Shown here: piece by piece, positions 52,141 to 59,574 of the stretch | How the letters are laid out: each line of letters starts with the position of its first letter | How positions within the stretch are numbered: the first letter of the stretch is position 1 | Assembly (NCBI GenBank): GCA_965208745.1 | Contig: CBDBPN010000004.1 | Location: 1,302,001-1,366,000, forward strand | DNA length: 64,000 nt | Origin: VXNE01 sp965208745 | GTDB taxonomy: Bacteria; Pseudomonadota; Gammaproteobacteria; Pseudomonadales; Azotimanducaceae | Direction of reading: 5' to 3' | Program-made: the position numbers and the translations under genes | The notes under the pieces: generated by a model | The model's input: only the letters and a program-made list of their open reading frames with translations | Database searches by the model: none | What the model was told of the DNA's origin: nothing

Positions 52141-54537
52141 ATGAGACTGAAAACACTGCTCGTGCTGCTCACCGGCGCTTTCCTGACCGTGCCGCCCATC
52201 CACGCGGAGGACGCCGGAGAGGGCGCCCAGGTCATCGAGGAACTGGTAGTCACCGCCCGGCGGCGGGAAGAGACGGTCCAGGAAGTCCCCATTCCCGTGA
52301 CGGCGCTGTCCAGCGAAGGACTCCGGGACCGGGCCGCGGACGACCTGACCGACCTGACCCGGCTCACGCCCAACATGAACTTCAACGTGTCGGGCGTTGC
52401 CAGGAACACGTCGAGCGTCTTCCTGCGCGGTATCGGACAGGTCAACTGGGCACCGTCCCAGGATCCGAAAATCGGGACGTACGTCGACGGCGTGTACCTC
52501 GGCCGACCCCAGGGCGGGCAGTTCGACTTCCTGGACGTAGACCGCGTGGAGGTCCTGCGGGGCCCGCAAGGTACGCTGTTCGGACGCAACACGACCGCCG
52601 GACTCGTGCACATCATCACCAACCGGCCGACGGACGAGTTCGACTACTCGGTGGGGGCGGGCATCGGCAACGACAACGCGCGCAGGGTGGAGGGGATGCT
52701 CAACCTCCCGCTCAACGATGTCCTCGCCGCCCGGCTGGCCGTCCAGCATCGCGAGGCCGACGGCTACGTGCGCAACGTCGGCACCGGTGAGGATTGGGGC
52801 GACGAGAACTCGACGATGGCCAGGCTGTCCTTCCGCTGGACGCCGAACGACCGCGCCCACGCCGACCTCATCGTCGAAGCCTACCGTGCCGACGAGACGG
52901 CCCTGCTCGCCTCGTGCGAGTGGGGCGGGCCGCCGAACGGCGCCAACGCGGCGCCTTTCAGCGTCATGTGGGCCGCCTGGGTCCTGAACATCTACGATGA
53001 ATTGCGCAACGCCTGTCTCGGCACCTCCCCCTATCGGTCCGACGACAACGACCCGGACAGCAGCAGCGACGCCGAGACCTACAGCGTCACGCTGGACGTG
53101 TCCGTGGACCTCGGCTTCGCTGACCTCACGTCCATCTCCTCGTTCCGGGACCTCACGAGCTACAACGGCTCCTGGGGCTGGGGGACCGACGCCGTGGGGA
53201 CCGCTTCGCTGATCGAGGTGCTCGGCACGACGGACGACGAGGGCGACCAGTGGTCGCAGGAGTTCCGCCTGGCAGGCACGGCGTTGAACGACAGCCTCGA
53301 CTGGGTGGTCGGCGTGTACGCGTTCGAGGAGAACAACGTCATAAACCTGGACGTACCCCTCTTCCGCGGGGCGGTGGCGCCCGACTGCGCGGTCTGGCCC
53401 GTCTACTGCCTCCCAAGCGGCATCGTCCCCGGACTTCCCCTGGGCGTTTTCGTACAGGCGGCCTTCCAGGGAAGCGGCAGCCGCAACCAGACAATGGACG
53501 GCACCAACGCCTCGCAGGCCATCTTCGGCGAGCTCACCTGGAGGTTCGCGGACAGCTGGTCCCTGACCGCCGGTGCACGCTACTCCCGCGACAAGCGCGA
53601 GTTCGAGCGCTCCGACTTCAACTATGGGATTGGGGGGCCGAGACCGGGACACACCTGCCGCCCGGGGGCCGGGCCGGTACGCAACGGCACCACCTGCATG
53701 GACGATGTCTCCTTCAACGAAGTCACCCCGCGCGCGATCCTGAGCTGGGACGTGGCCGAGAACGTGATGCTCTACGCGGGCTGGAGCAAGGGGTACTCGA
53801 GCGGCGGCTTCAACCAGGACGTGGCCATCCGGCCCTACGACCCGGAGATCTCGGGGAACTGGGAAGGCGGCATGAAGTCGACCTGGGGCAACGGCACCCG
53901 GCTGCTCAACCTCACGGCCTTCCACAACACCTACGAGAACCAGCAGATCACCGTGAGCCGCATCGTGAACGGCTTACCGACGGCCGACCTGATCAACGCC
54001 CAGGAGGCGACGCTGTTCGGCGTCGAGGGCGAGTTCCGCGTCGAACTGCCGGCCGGCTGGTACACCCAGGGAACGTTCGGCTGGTTGAACGGCGACTACG
54101 ACGAGTTCACGGTCGAGGACAACCTCGGCCTGGTCGGGCAGGAGTCCATCATCGTCGTGCGGGACCTCTCCGACACGGAGACCGTCCGCGGCGCGCCGTA
54201 CACCTACAGCATCGGCGTAGGCAAAACCCAGGTGCTCGCCAACGGCGGCACGCTGGCCGGGCAGGTCGGCTGGGCCTTCCGAGGACGCGTCTACAACACG
54301 CTCGAAACGCGCCAGAGTTCCCGCCAGGGCAAGTACGGGCTGCTCGACGCCCGCTTCGTGTGGGCGCTCCCGAACGGCCAGACCACCATCTCCCTCACGG
54401 GCAACAATCTGCTGGGGCGCGTGTACTACCTGGGTGCGGTCGACCTGACGGCGCCTGGCGACCTCGGCACCAACAGCAAGTACTGGGCCGAGCCGCGGCG
54501 GTACCGGCTGGAGGTGACGCACCGCCTGGGGCGGTAG
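52141..54537 (+). CDS. TonB-dependent receptor
   Basis: 798 residues from ATG 52141 after GGAGAGG; the open frame upstream to 52078 is not signal-like. Signal peptide MRLKTLLVLLTGAFLTVPPI, TonB box VIEELVVTARRREET, plug motifs FLRGIGQ near 100 and VDRVEVLRGPQGTLFGRNT near 137. The barrel has ARYSRDKREFE near 480 and YAGWSKGYSSGGFN near 545, ending RYRLEVTHRLGR. Atypical insert: YCLPSGIVPGLPLGVF near 425 with Cys residues, as in some iron or vitamin receptors. It stands alone; the substrate is unknown. Confidence 0.92.
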   Translation: MRLKTLLVLLTGAFLTVPPIHAEDAGEGAQVIEELVVTARRREETVQEVPIPVTALSSEGLRDRAADDLTDLTRLTPNMNFNVSGVARNTSSVFLRGIGQVNWAPSQDPKIGTYVDGVYLGRPQGGQFDFLDVDRVEVLRGPQGTLFGRNTTAGLVHIITNRPTDEFDYSVGAGIGNDNARRVEGMLNLPLNDVLAARLAVQHREADGYVRNVGTGEDWGDENSTMARLSFRWTPNDRAHADLIVEAYRADETALLASCEWGGPPNGANAAPFSVMWAAWVLNIYDELRNACLGTSPYRSDDNDPDSSSDAETYSVTLDVSVDLGFADLTSISSFRDLTSYNGSWGWGTDAVGTASLIEVLGTTDDEGDQWSQEFRLAGTALNDSLDWVVGVYAFEENNVINLDVPLFRGAVAPDCAVWPVYCLPSGIVPGLPLGVFVQAAFQGSGSRNQTMDGTNASQAIFGELTWRFADSWSLTAGARYSRDKREFERSDFNYGIGGPRPGHTCRPGAGPVRNGTTCMDDVSFNEVTPRAILSWDVAENVMLYAGWSKGYSSGGFNQDVAIRPYDPEISGNWEGGMKSTWGNGTRLLNLTAFHNTYENQQITVSRIVNGLPTADLINAQEATLFGVEGEFRVELPAGWYTQGTFGWLNGDYDEFTVEDNLGLVGQESIIVVRDLSDTETVRGAPYTYSIGVGKTQVLANGGTLAGQVGWAFRGRVYNTLETRQSSRQGKYGLLDARFVWALPNGQTTISLTGNNLLGRVYYLGAVDLTAPGDLGTNSKYWAEPRRYRLEVTHRLGR

Positions 54538-54556
54538 GACGGCCTCCGGCACACGG

Positions 54557-54586
54557 CGCCCGCCTCCGAAGCATCGGGAGCGGGCG
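54557..54586. terminator. hairpin between convergent genes
   Basis: Thirteen-bp arms (cgcccgcctccga, 54557-54569, and tcgggagcgggcg, 54574-54586) match at 12 positions around a 4-nt loop, 20 bp after the TonB receptor stop and 27 bp before the end of the convergent VOC gene. There is no T tract, so rho-independent termination is only possible. Confidence 0.45.
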
Positions 54587-54612
54587 GCGGGGCCACCCCG
54601 GTCACCGCACCG

Positions 54613-55020
54613 TCACTCGGGAGTCGGCGGCTCCTCGGTGTCCTGGCCGAAGATCAGCATGTGGCCGGCCGGGTCCGTGGTCTCGAACTCCTTCATGCCG
54701 TAGAAGCGGACGACGACGTCCGTAGCCGGCCAGTCTCGCCTGACCACGGAAGCGTGCAGCGCCGCCACGTCATCCGCGTAGAAATAGTGGAACGCCTGCG
54801 TGTGCCGGCCGTCGACCTTCGGCGCCTCCGGGATGTTCGTCGGGCTCGCCAGCATGACCCGGGCGCCGCCGCACTGGAGCGACGCCCAGCCGCTCCGTCC
54901 GACATCGTCCATGCGGTCGCGCACCTCGAAACCGAGTATGTCCGTGTAGAAGGCGAGCGCTTCCTGCACATCCTCGCAGAGCAGCATGGGCACAAGCCCG
55001 GAGATTCGGCTGGCTGGCAT
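54613..55020 (-). CDS. VOC-superfamily (glyoxalase/bleomycin-resistance-like) protein
   Basis: 135 residues. A single vicinal-oxygen-chelate module pair: LVPMLLCEDVQEALAFYTDILGF at 9-31, ASLQCGGARVMLASP near 47, and the second half HYFYADDVAALHASV near 79 with the metal-binding Glu in FYGMKEFETTDPAGHML near 106. Members include glyoxalases, dioxygenases and antibiotic-binding proteins; these ligands suggest a metal-binding enzyme but not which one. ATG 55020, divergent from the LLM oxidoreductase at 55095. Confidence 0.88.
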   Translation of the reverse strand: MPASRISGLVPMLLCEDVQEALAFYTDILGFEVRDRMDDVGRSGWASLQCGGARVMLASPTNIPEAPKVDGRHTQAFHYFYADDVAALHASVVRRDWPATDVVVRFYGMKEFETTDPAGHMLIFGQDTEEPPTPE

Positions 55021-55094
55021 GGGTATCCTCCTCCGCTGCCCGAGCGTGCCCTCAGGGAACGCACCACGTCAACTCCCGCAAGGAGAGCAGGAAC

Positions 55095-56102
55095 ATGTCC
55101 AAAGCAACACCGTTAGGCGTCACCGTCGGCAGCCTCGCCGTGCTGGGGCCGCGCGCAACCTGTTGCGCGCGGTCGATCGAGATCGCGCGACTGGCCGAAT
55201 CGATGCACTACCGCTCCCTGTGGACCGCCGAAGCGACCGCCACGGATGCCTTCGCTCCGCTCGGCGCCGTCTCGGCGGTCGCGCCCGGGCTCGGGCTTGG
55301 GACGGGAGTCATCCCGATCCAGCTCCGCACACCACCCCTGACGGCCATGTCCGCCGCCACGTTGCAGGGGCTCAGCCCCGATGCCGACGTCTGGCTCGGC
55401 CTCGGCGTCTCCGCACCCGGCATCCTCCGGCAGCACGGCAAGCCCGGCGCGGACCGGCCGCTCGCCATGATGCGCGAGTACGTCGCCCTGGTGCGCGAGT
55501 GCCTCTCCGGCGAGTCCGTGACCTTCGAGGGCGACTTCTGGCAGGTGCGGCGGTTCCGTCTCGGCGTCCGCCTGGGCGACCGTCGGCCGAAGATCGTCAT
55601 GGCGGCGCTCAACCCCCGCATGCTGCGGCTCGCCGGCGAGGTCGCGGACGGCGTGCTGCTGAACTACATCCCGGCTTCCCACGTCTCTCCCTGCATCGAG
55701 CGCGTCCGCGCCGGCGGCGGCAACGCGACCGTCTTCGCCTACGTGCACGCGGCTGTCGGGGACTTCGAGCGGCGTGCGCAGTCCGCCCGCAGGGACCTGT
55801 TCAACTACGCGATGGCCGACGGCTATGCCCGCATGTTCCGCGCGAGCGGCTTCGCGGAGGAGGTCGACAAAATCCGCGCGCGGCAAGCCGCACGCGACCG
55901 GGACGGCGCCCTGGCCGCGGTCTCGGACCGCATGATCCAGGCCATCGACTTCATCGGCGACGCCGACCAGGTCACGCGCTTCATCCGCGGCTACGTCGAT
56001 GCCGGGGTCGAGTATCCCGTGCTGATGCCCCTGCCCTGGGGGGACGACCGTTTCGCGGTGACGAAGGCGACGATGGAGGCCGCGGCGCGAGCCGTGGTGT
56101 GA
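55095..56102 (+). CDS. LLM-class flavin-dependent oxidoreductase (luciferase-like)
   Basis: 335 residues, complete, after GGAGAGCAGG. Bacterial-luciferase-like TIM barrel: VTVGSLAVLG near 9, EIARLAESMHYRSLWTAEA near 33, LGLGTGVIPIQLRTPPLTAM near 65, then VWLGLGVSAPGILRQHG and REYVALVRECLSGESV, and PKIVMAALNPRMLRLAGEVADGVLL near 172. These enzymes use FMNH2 or F420H2; most are monooxygenases or methylenetetrahydromethanopterin-reductase-like. The cofactor cannot be read from sequence. It stands between VOC and tRNA-Val. Confidence 0.9.
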   Translation: MSKATPLGVTVGSLAVLGPRATCCARSIEIARLAESMHYRSLWTAEATATDAFAPLGAVSAVAPGLGLGTGVIPIQLRTPPLTAMSAATLQGLSPDADVWLGLGVSAPGILRQHGKPGADRPLAMMREYVALVRECLSGESVTFEGDFWQVRRFRLGVRLGDRRPKIVMAALNPRMLRLAGEVADGVLLNYIPASHVSPCIERVRAGGGNATVFAYVHAAVGDFERRAQSARRDLFNYAMADGYARMFRASGFAEEVDKIRARQAARDRDGALAAVSDRMIQAIDFIGDADQVTRFIRGYVDAGVEYPVLMPLPWGDDRFAVTKATMEAAARAVV

Positions 56103-56186
56103 GCAGCCGCGGCTTGACCGCAACGCCCTTCCCGTGAACACTTGCCCTCCCCTTCGGGGCCGCGCGTCGTGGCGCGCCGACAAGTC

Positions 56187-56263
56187 GGGTGCGTAGCTCA
56201 GTTGGTTAGAGCGCTGTCTTCACATGGCAGAAGTCGCTGGTTCGAATCCAGCCGCGCCCACCA
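56187..56263 (+). tRNA. tRNA-Val (anticodon CAC)
   Basis: The acceptor arms GGGTGCG and CGCGCCC pair (one G-T wobble), the D arm is GCTC AGTTGGTTA GAGC, the anticodon stem CTGTC/GGCAG encloses loop TTCACAT with anticodon CAC, and the T arm is GCTGG TTCGAAT CCAGC. CCA is encoded at 56261-56263. Total 77 nt. It reads GTG codons. No integrase or flanking direct repeat was seen, so there is no evidence of use as an attachment site. Confidence 0.95.
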
Positions 56264-56298
56264 CCTCCTACCGCACAAGCGTTTTGCCGGGTCGACAC

Positions 56299-56562
56299 AT
56301 GAAGTGGCCGTACATCCTGGTCGGCGCACCCGCTGGCGCGATCCTGGCGTTCGTCGTGGGCACGCGGGATCCCGCCGTCACGGTCGAACGGAACGGTGCG
56401 CTCCGACAATACGTCGCCTCGCCCGATCCGGGTTCACACGCGCTCTATCACCGGCTGCGGCGGGAGTACTACGGACTCGCGAGCGAGATCGTGGATTGGA
56501 TGGCGGGTGATGCCGACACGTGCCAGGGAGTCCCGGTGCGTCTCGAAGCTGTCACCGAGTAG
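56299..56562 (+). CDS. small single-pass membrane protein
   Basis: 87 residues, not a recognised family. MKWPYILVGAPAGAILAFVVG forms one N-terminal membrane segment or signal anchor. The rest is soluble and charged (HALYHRLRREYYGLASEIVDWM, ending RLEAVTE), with one Cys near position 77. It begins 35 bp after the tRNA; the frame opens further upstream within the tRNA, which is not meaningful. No clear Shine-Dalgarno. Codon use is consistent with coding, but confidence is moderate. Confidence 0.45.
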   Translation: MKWPYILVGAPAGAILAFVVGTRDPAVTVERNGALRQYVASPDPGSHALYHRLRREYYGLASEIVDWMAGDADTCQGVPVRLEAVTE

Positions 56563-56617
56563 CGAGTCCACCTGGACGGGGCGCATCGCAGCCGACGGTC
56601 CGCAGTGAAAAAATATC

Positions 56618-56646
56618 GAAAATTGGAATCTTGTATTCCAATTTTC
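56618..56646. promoter_or_regulatory. AT-rich inverted repeat before the second DUF4143 gene
   Basis: gaaaattggaat (56618-56629) and attccaattttc (56635-56646) are a perfect 12-bp inverted repeat with loop cttgt, extended by aatat/atatt outside. It lies 17 bp upstream of ATG 56664. It is a strong contrast to the GC-rich background, suggesting an operator. Confidence 0.7.
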
Positions 56647-56663
56647 ATGATATTCTCGACAAG

Positions 56664-57815
56664 ATGTTGCCCCGCGTCGAGCATCGAACCAGCGTCCGCG
56701 ACCTCCTGGATGAGCGCCCGGTCGTCGGCCTGATCGGCGCGCGCCAGGTGGGCAAGACAACCCTCGCTCGAGAACTCGCCAAAGCGTATCCGGCACCTGC
56801 GCACCTGTTCGATCTCGAATCGTCCGCGGACCTGGCCCGGCTGGCCGATCCGCTGCTCGCGCTCTCGGACCTCGAGGGACTCGTCGTCCTCGACGAAGTG
56901 CAGCGGCGTCCAGACCTGTTCCCTCCTTTGCGTGTGCTTGCCGACCGGCGGCCCCTCCCGGCCCGTTTCCTGGTGCTGGGCAGCGCGTCTCCCGACCTTC
57001 TGCGGCAGAGTGCGGAGTCGCTCGCGGGCCGTATCGCCTACTACGAACTACCGGCCCTTTCCCTCGCCGAGACCGGTCCCGAGCGCTTGGACGACCTCTG
57101 GCTCAGGGGGGGCTTTCCGGCCTCATTCACGGCCCGCACCGACGCGGCCAGCTACCGCTGGCGCAGGGACTTCGTGTCCACGTTCCTGGAGCGGGACATC
57201 GGCCAATTGGGCATCACGATCCCCGCCGCTACGCTCGACCGCTTCTGGAGCATGCTCGCCCACTACCATGCGCAGACTTGGAACGGCTCGGAACTCGCGC
57301 GGGCGTTCGCTGTGACGCACCACACCGTTCGCCGCTACCTCGACGCCCTCGAGTCCACCTTCATGGTGCGCAGCCTCAAGCCTTGGAGTGCGAACCTTGG
57401 CAAGCGCCAAGTCAAGTCGCCCAAGGTCTACGTCCGTGACTCCGGCCTGCTCCATCGGCTGCTCGACGTCGCCAGCCAGGAAGCCCTCGAACGGCACCCG
57501 AAGGTGGGGGCCTCCTGGGAAGGCTTCGTGATCGAGAACGCCATTCGCGCCCTGGGAGCGGAGGACCGGCAGTGCTACTTCTGGGCCGCGCACGCCGGCG
57601 CGGAGATCGACCTGATCGTCTATCGCGACGGCCGGCTCCGGGGTGTGGAGGTCAAGCGCACCAGTGCACCCGCCCTCACACGTGCCCTGCGCAGCGCAGT
57701 CGCAGACCTGCGACTCGAACGGCTCGACGTAATCCACGCCGGCACGGAGACATTTCCGCTCGCCAAGGGCGTCCGCGCCGTCGCAGCCGGCCGCATGCTC
57801 GAAGACCTGCCCTGA
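56664..57815 (+). CDS. AAA_14/DUF4143 ATPase, second copy
   Basis: 383 residues. Walker A GARQVGKT at 25-32, Walker B LVVLDEVQRRPDLFPPLR near 75, sensor FLVLGSASPDLLRQSAESL near 107. DUF4143 part: WRRDFVSTFLERDIGQLGI near 170, HTVRRYLDALESTFMVRSL near 220, KVYVRDSGLLHRLLD near 255, and the nuclease-fold signature AEIDLIVYRDGRLRGVEVKRT near 335. It differs enough from the 47182 gene to be an old paralogue or a separate acquisition. The start follows a perfect AT-rich palindrome, hinting at autoregulation. Confidence 0.88.
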   Translation: MLPRVEHRTSVRDLLDERPVVGLIGARQVGKTTLARELAKAYPAPAHLFDLESSADLARLADPLLALSDLEGLVVLDEVQRRPDLFPPLRVLADRRPLPARFLVLGSASPDLLRQSAESLAGRIAYYELPALSLAETGPERLDDLWLRGGFPASFTARTDAASYRWRRDFVSTFLERDIGQLGITIPAATLDRFWSMLAHYHAQTWNGSELARAFAVTHHTVRRYLDALESTFMVRSLKPWSANLGKRQVKSPKVYVRDSGLLHRLLDVASQEALERHPKVGASWEGFVIENAIRALGAEDRQCYFWAAHAGAEIDLIVYRDGRLRGVEVKRTSAPALTRALRSAVADLRLERLDVIHAGTETFPLAKGVRAVAAGRMLEDLP

Positions 57816-57853
57816 ACCGACGCGCGGGTCGCGGGACCTGCCAGGAGTCCGCG

Positions 57854-59416
57854 TTACGGCCGATACGGCACCCGAGGCTCCCCGAGTTGCGTCCGCAACA
57901 CCCGCTGCGCCTCCTCCGCGAACTCGCACAGCACCGAGCGCGTTTCGCGCGGGTCGATGATGTCCTGCCCGGTCGCCTCCGCGGTGCGGAACGGCGAAGC
58001 GACCGCGTGCAGCCGCGCCTCGATCTCGAGCCGCTTCGCTTCCGGGTCCGGGGCGCTGTCGATCTCCCGCCGATAGGCCGCCGACGTGCCGCCCGCGATG
58101 GGCATGGAGCCCCAGGTCGCGGACGGCCACGCGTAGCGGCGGAACATCCCGCTCGCCCGGTGATGCGCGGAACCCGCGACCCCGAACACCCTGCCGATCG
58201 CGACCGTGACGAAGGGAATCCGGCTCTGCGACGTCACCACGAGGAGCTGCGCTCCGGCCCGTTCGATGCCCTGCTTCTCGGCCTCGCGCCCCACCATGAA
58301 CCCGGGCTCGTCGCAGAGGCTCACGACTGGGAGGTGAAACACGTCGCAGAGCTGCAGCAGCCGCATGACCTTGCTGCCCCCGGCCACGTCCGTCGCGCCG
58401 CCGTGCTGGCGCGGATTGTTGGCCATCACGCCCACCGGATAGCCGTGCAGCCGCCCGAGGCCCGTGATCCGCGCACGCCCGTAGCGAGGTGCGATCTCGA
58501 AGAACGATCCCATGTCCAGCACGGAGTGGATGAGGGTGTAGATGTCGTAGACCTTGCGGCGGTCCCGCGGCATCAGGTCGATCAGCGCCTCGTCGCGCCG
58601 TTCCGGGTCGTCCTCGGTTGGCCCGCGCGGGGGCAACTCCCAGACGTTCGACGGCAGATAGCCGAGGAAGGTCCGGATCATCTCGAAGGCCTCCTCCTCA
58701 GTGTTCGCCAGGTTGTCGACGCTGCCGCTGACGCGCGTGCGGATGTGCGCGCCGCCGAGGTCCTCCTTCGAGATGTCGTAGCCGAGCGCGGCCTTCACCA
58801 CCGGCGGTCCGCCGGGGAAGAGCTGGCTCGTGTCCTTCACCATCACGTTGAAGTGCGCGAGACAGGCATGGATCGCGGGGCCCCCTGCGACCGACCCCAG
58901 GATCGCCGCGACGACGGGAACCTTGGACAGCATGTCGACATCGATCAGCCACCAGGAGCTGCCGTCCGGGAGGTACGTGCGGCCGATCTCCTCGAAGTGC
59001 CGGACGCTGCCCCCGGCGGCATCGAGCAGACGGACGAGGGGGACCTTCCACTCCCGCGCGCGTTCGTTCGGCGCAAGCTCCGAGCCCATGCCGCCCCCGC
59101 CGCCGCCGGAACCGCCCCGGATGGTGAAGTCCCCGGCGGTCAGGACGATCTTTCTCCCGCCGACGCGGGCCGTGCCCTCGACCACCCCACGCGGGATGAA
59201 AGACTTGAGTTCGTTGCCCTCGTACGTCCCCTCGCCGGCCAGCGAGTAGAACTCCCGGAACGACCCGTCGTCCACGAACCCGGCGATACGTTCCCGCGCC
59301 GTCAGCTTGCCGTGCCGGTGCTGGCGTTCGACGCCTTCCGGACCGCCCATCCGTTCGCGCAGGCGCCGACGCCGTTCGATCTCAGCCACTTCCGCGCGCC
59401 AGCCGCGTTCTTCCAT
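57854..59416 (-). CDS. acyl-CoA carboxylase carboxyltransferase subunit
   Basis: 520 residues from ATG 59416 (a TTG at 59449 is in frame but inferior). Crotonase-fold carboxyltransferase of the propionyl/methylcrotonyl/acetyl-CoA carboxylase beta type: RHGKLTARERIAGFVDDGSF near 35, GVVEGTARVGGRKIVLTAGDF near 80, GGGGGGMGSEL near 107. The acyl-CoA-binding GRITGLGRLHGYPVGVMANNP-like stretch near 320, CDEPGFMVG near 370 and the oxyanion-hole GGATDVAGGSKVMRLL near 345 are in place. No biotin carboxylase or biotin carrier gene lies in the window, so the partner is elsewhere. Acyl specificity is unknown. Confidence 0.9.
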   Translation of the reverse strand: MEERGWRAEVAEIERRRRLRERMGGPEGVERQHRHGKLTARERIAGFVDDGSFREFYSLAGEGTYEGNELKSFIPRGVVEGTARVGGRKIVLTAGDFTIRGGSGGGGGGMGSELAPNERAREWKVPLVRLLDAAGGSVRHFEEIGRTYLPDGSSWWLIDVDMLSKVPVVAAILGSVAGGPAIHACLAHFNVMVKDTSQLFPGGPPVVKAALGYDISKEDLGGAHIRTRVSGSVDNLANTEEEAFEMIRTFLGYLPSNVWELPPRGPTEDDPERRDEALIDLMPRDRRKVYDIYTLIHSVLDMGSFFEIAPRYGRARITGLGRLHGYPVGVMANNPRQHGGATDVAGGSKVMRLLQLCDVFHLPVVSLCDEPGFMVGREAEKQGIERAGAQLLVVTSQSRIPFVTVAIGRVFGVAGSAHHRASGMFRRYAWPSATWGSMPIAGGTSAAYRREIDSAPDPEAKRLEIEARLHAVASPFRTAEATGQDIIDPRETRSVLCEFAEEAQRVLRTQLGEPRVPYRP

Positions 59417-59574
59417 CTCGCGCCCTCTCTTTCGTGCCCCGGCAGGCAATGGTCACTTAGGCGGACCCGGTGTCGCAAGGAGAGGCAAGGAGAGGCCGGA
59501 GGGAACGGCTACAATGCGCGCCGCGCAGATCGCGCTTGCCGGGCACCCCGCAGCAGTAACAGGGAGGTCAAACG

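Noticed and set aside
56187..56263. tRNA-Val as an integration site for a mobile island
   Set aside because: No integrase, no second copy of the tRNA 3' end and only ordinary genes around it.
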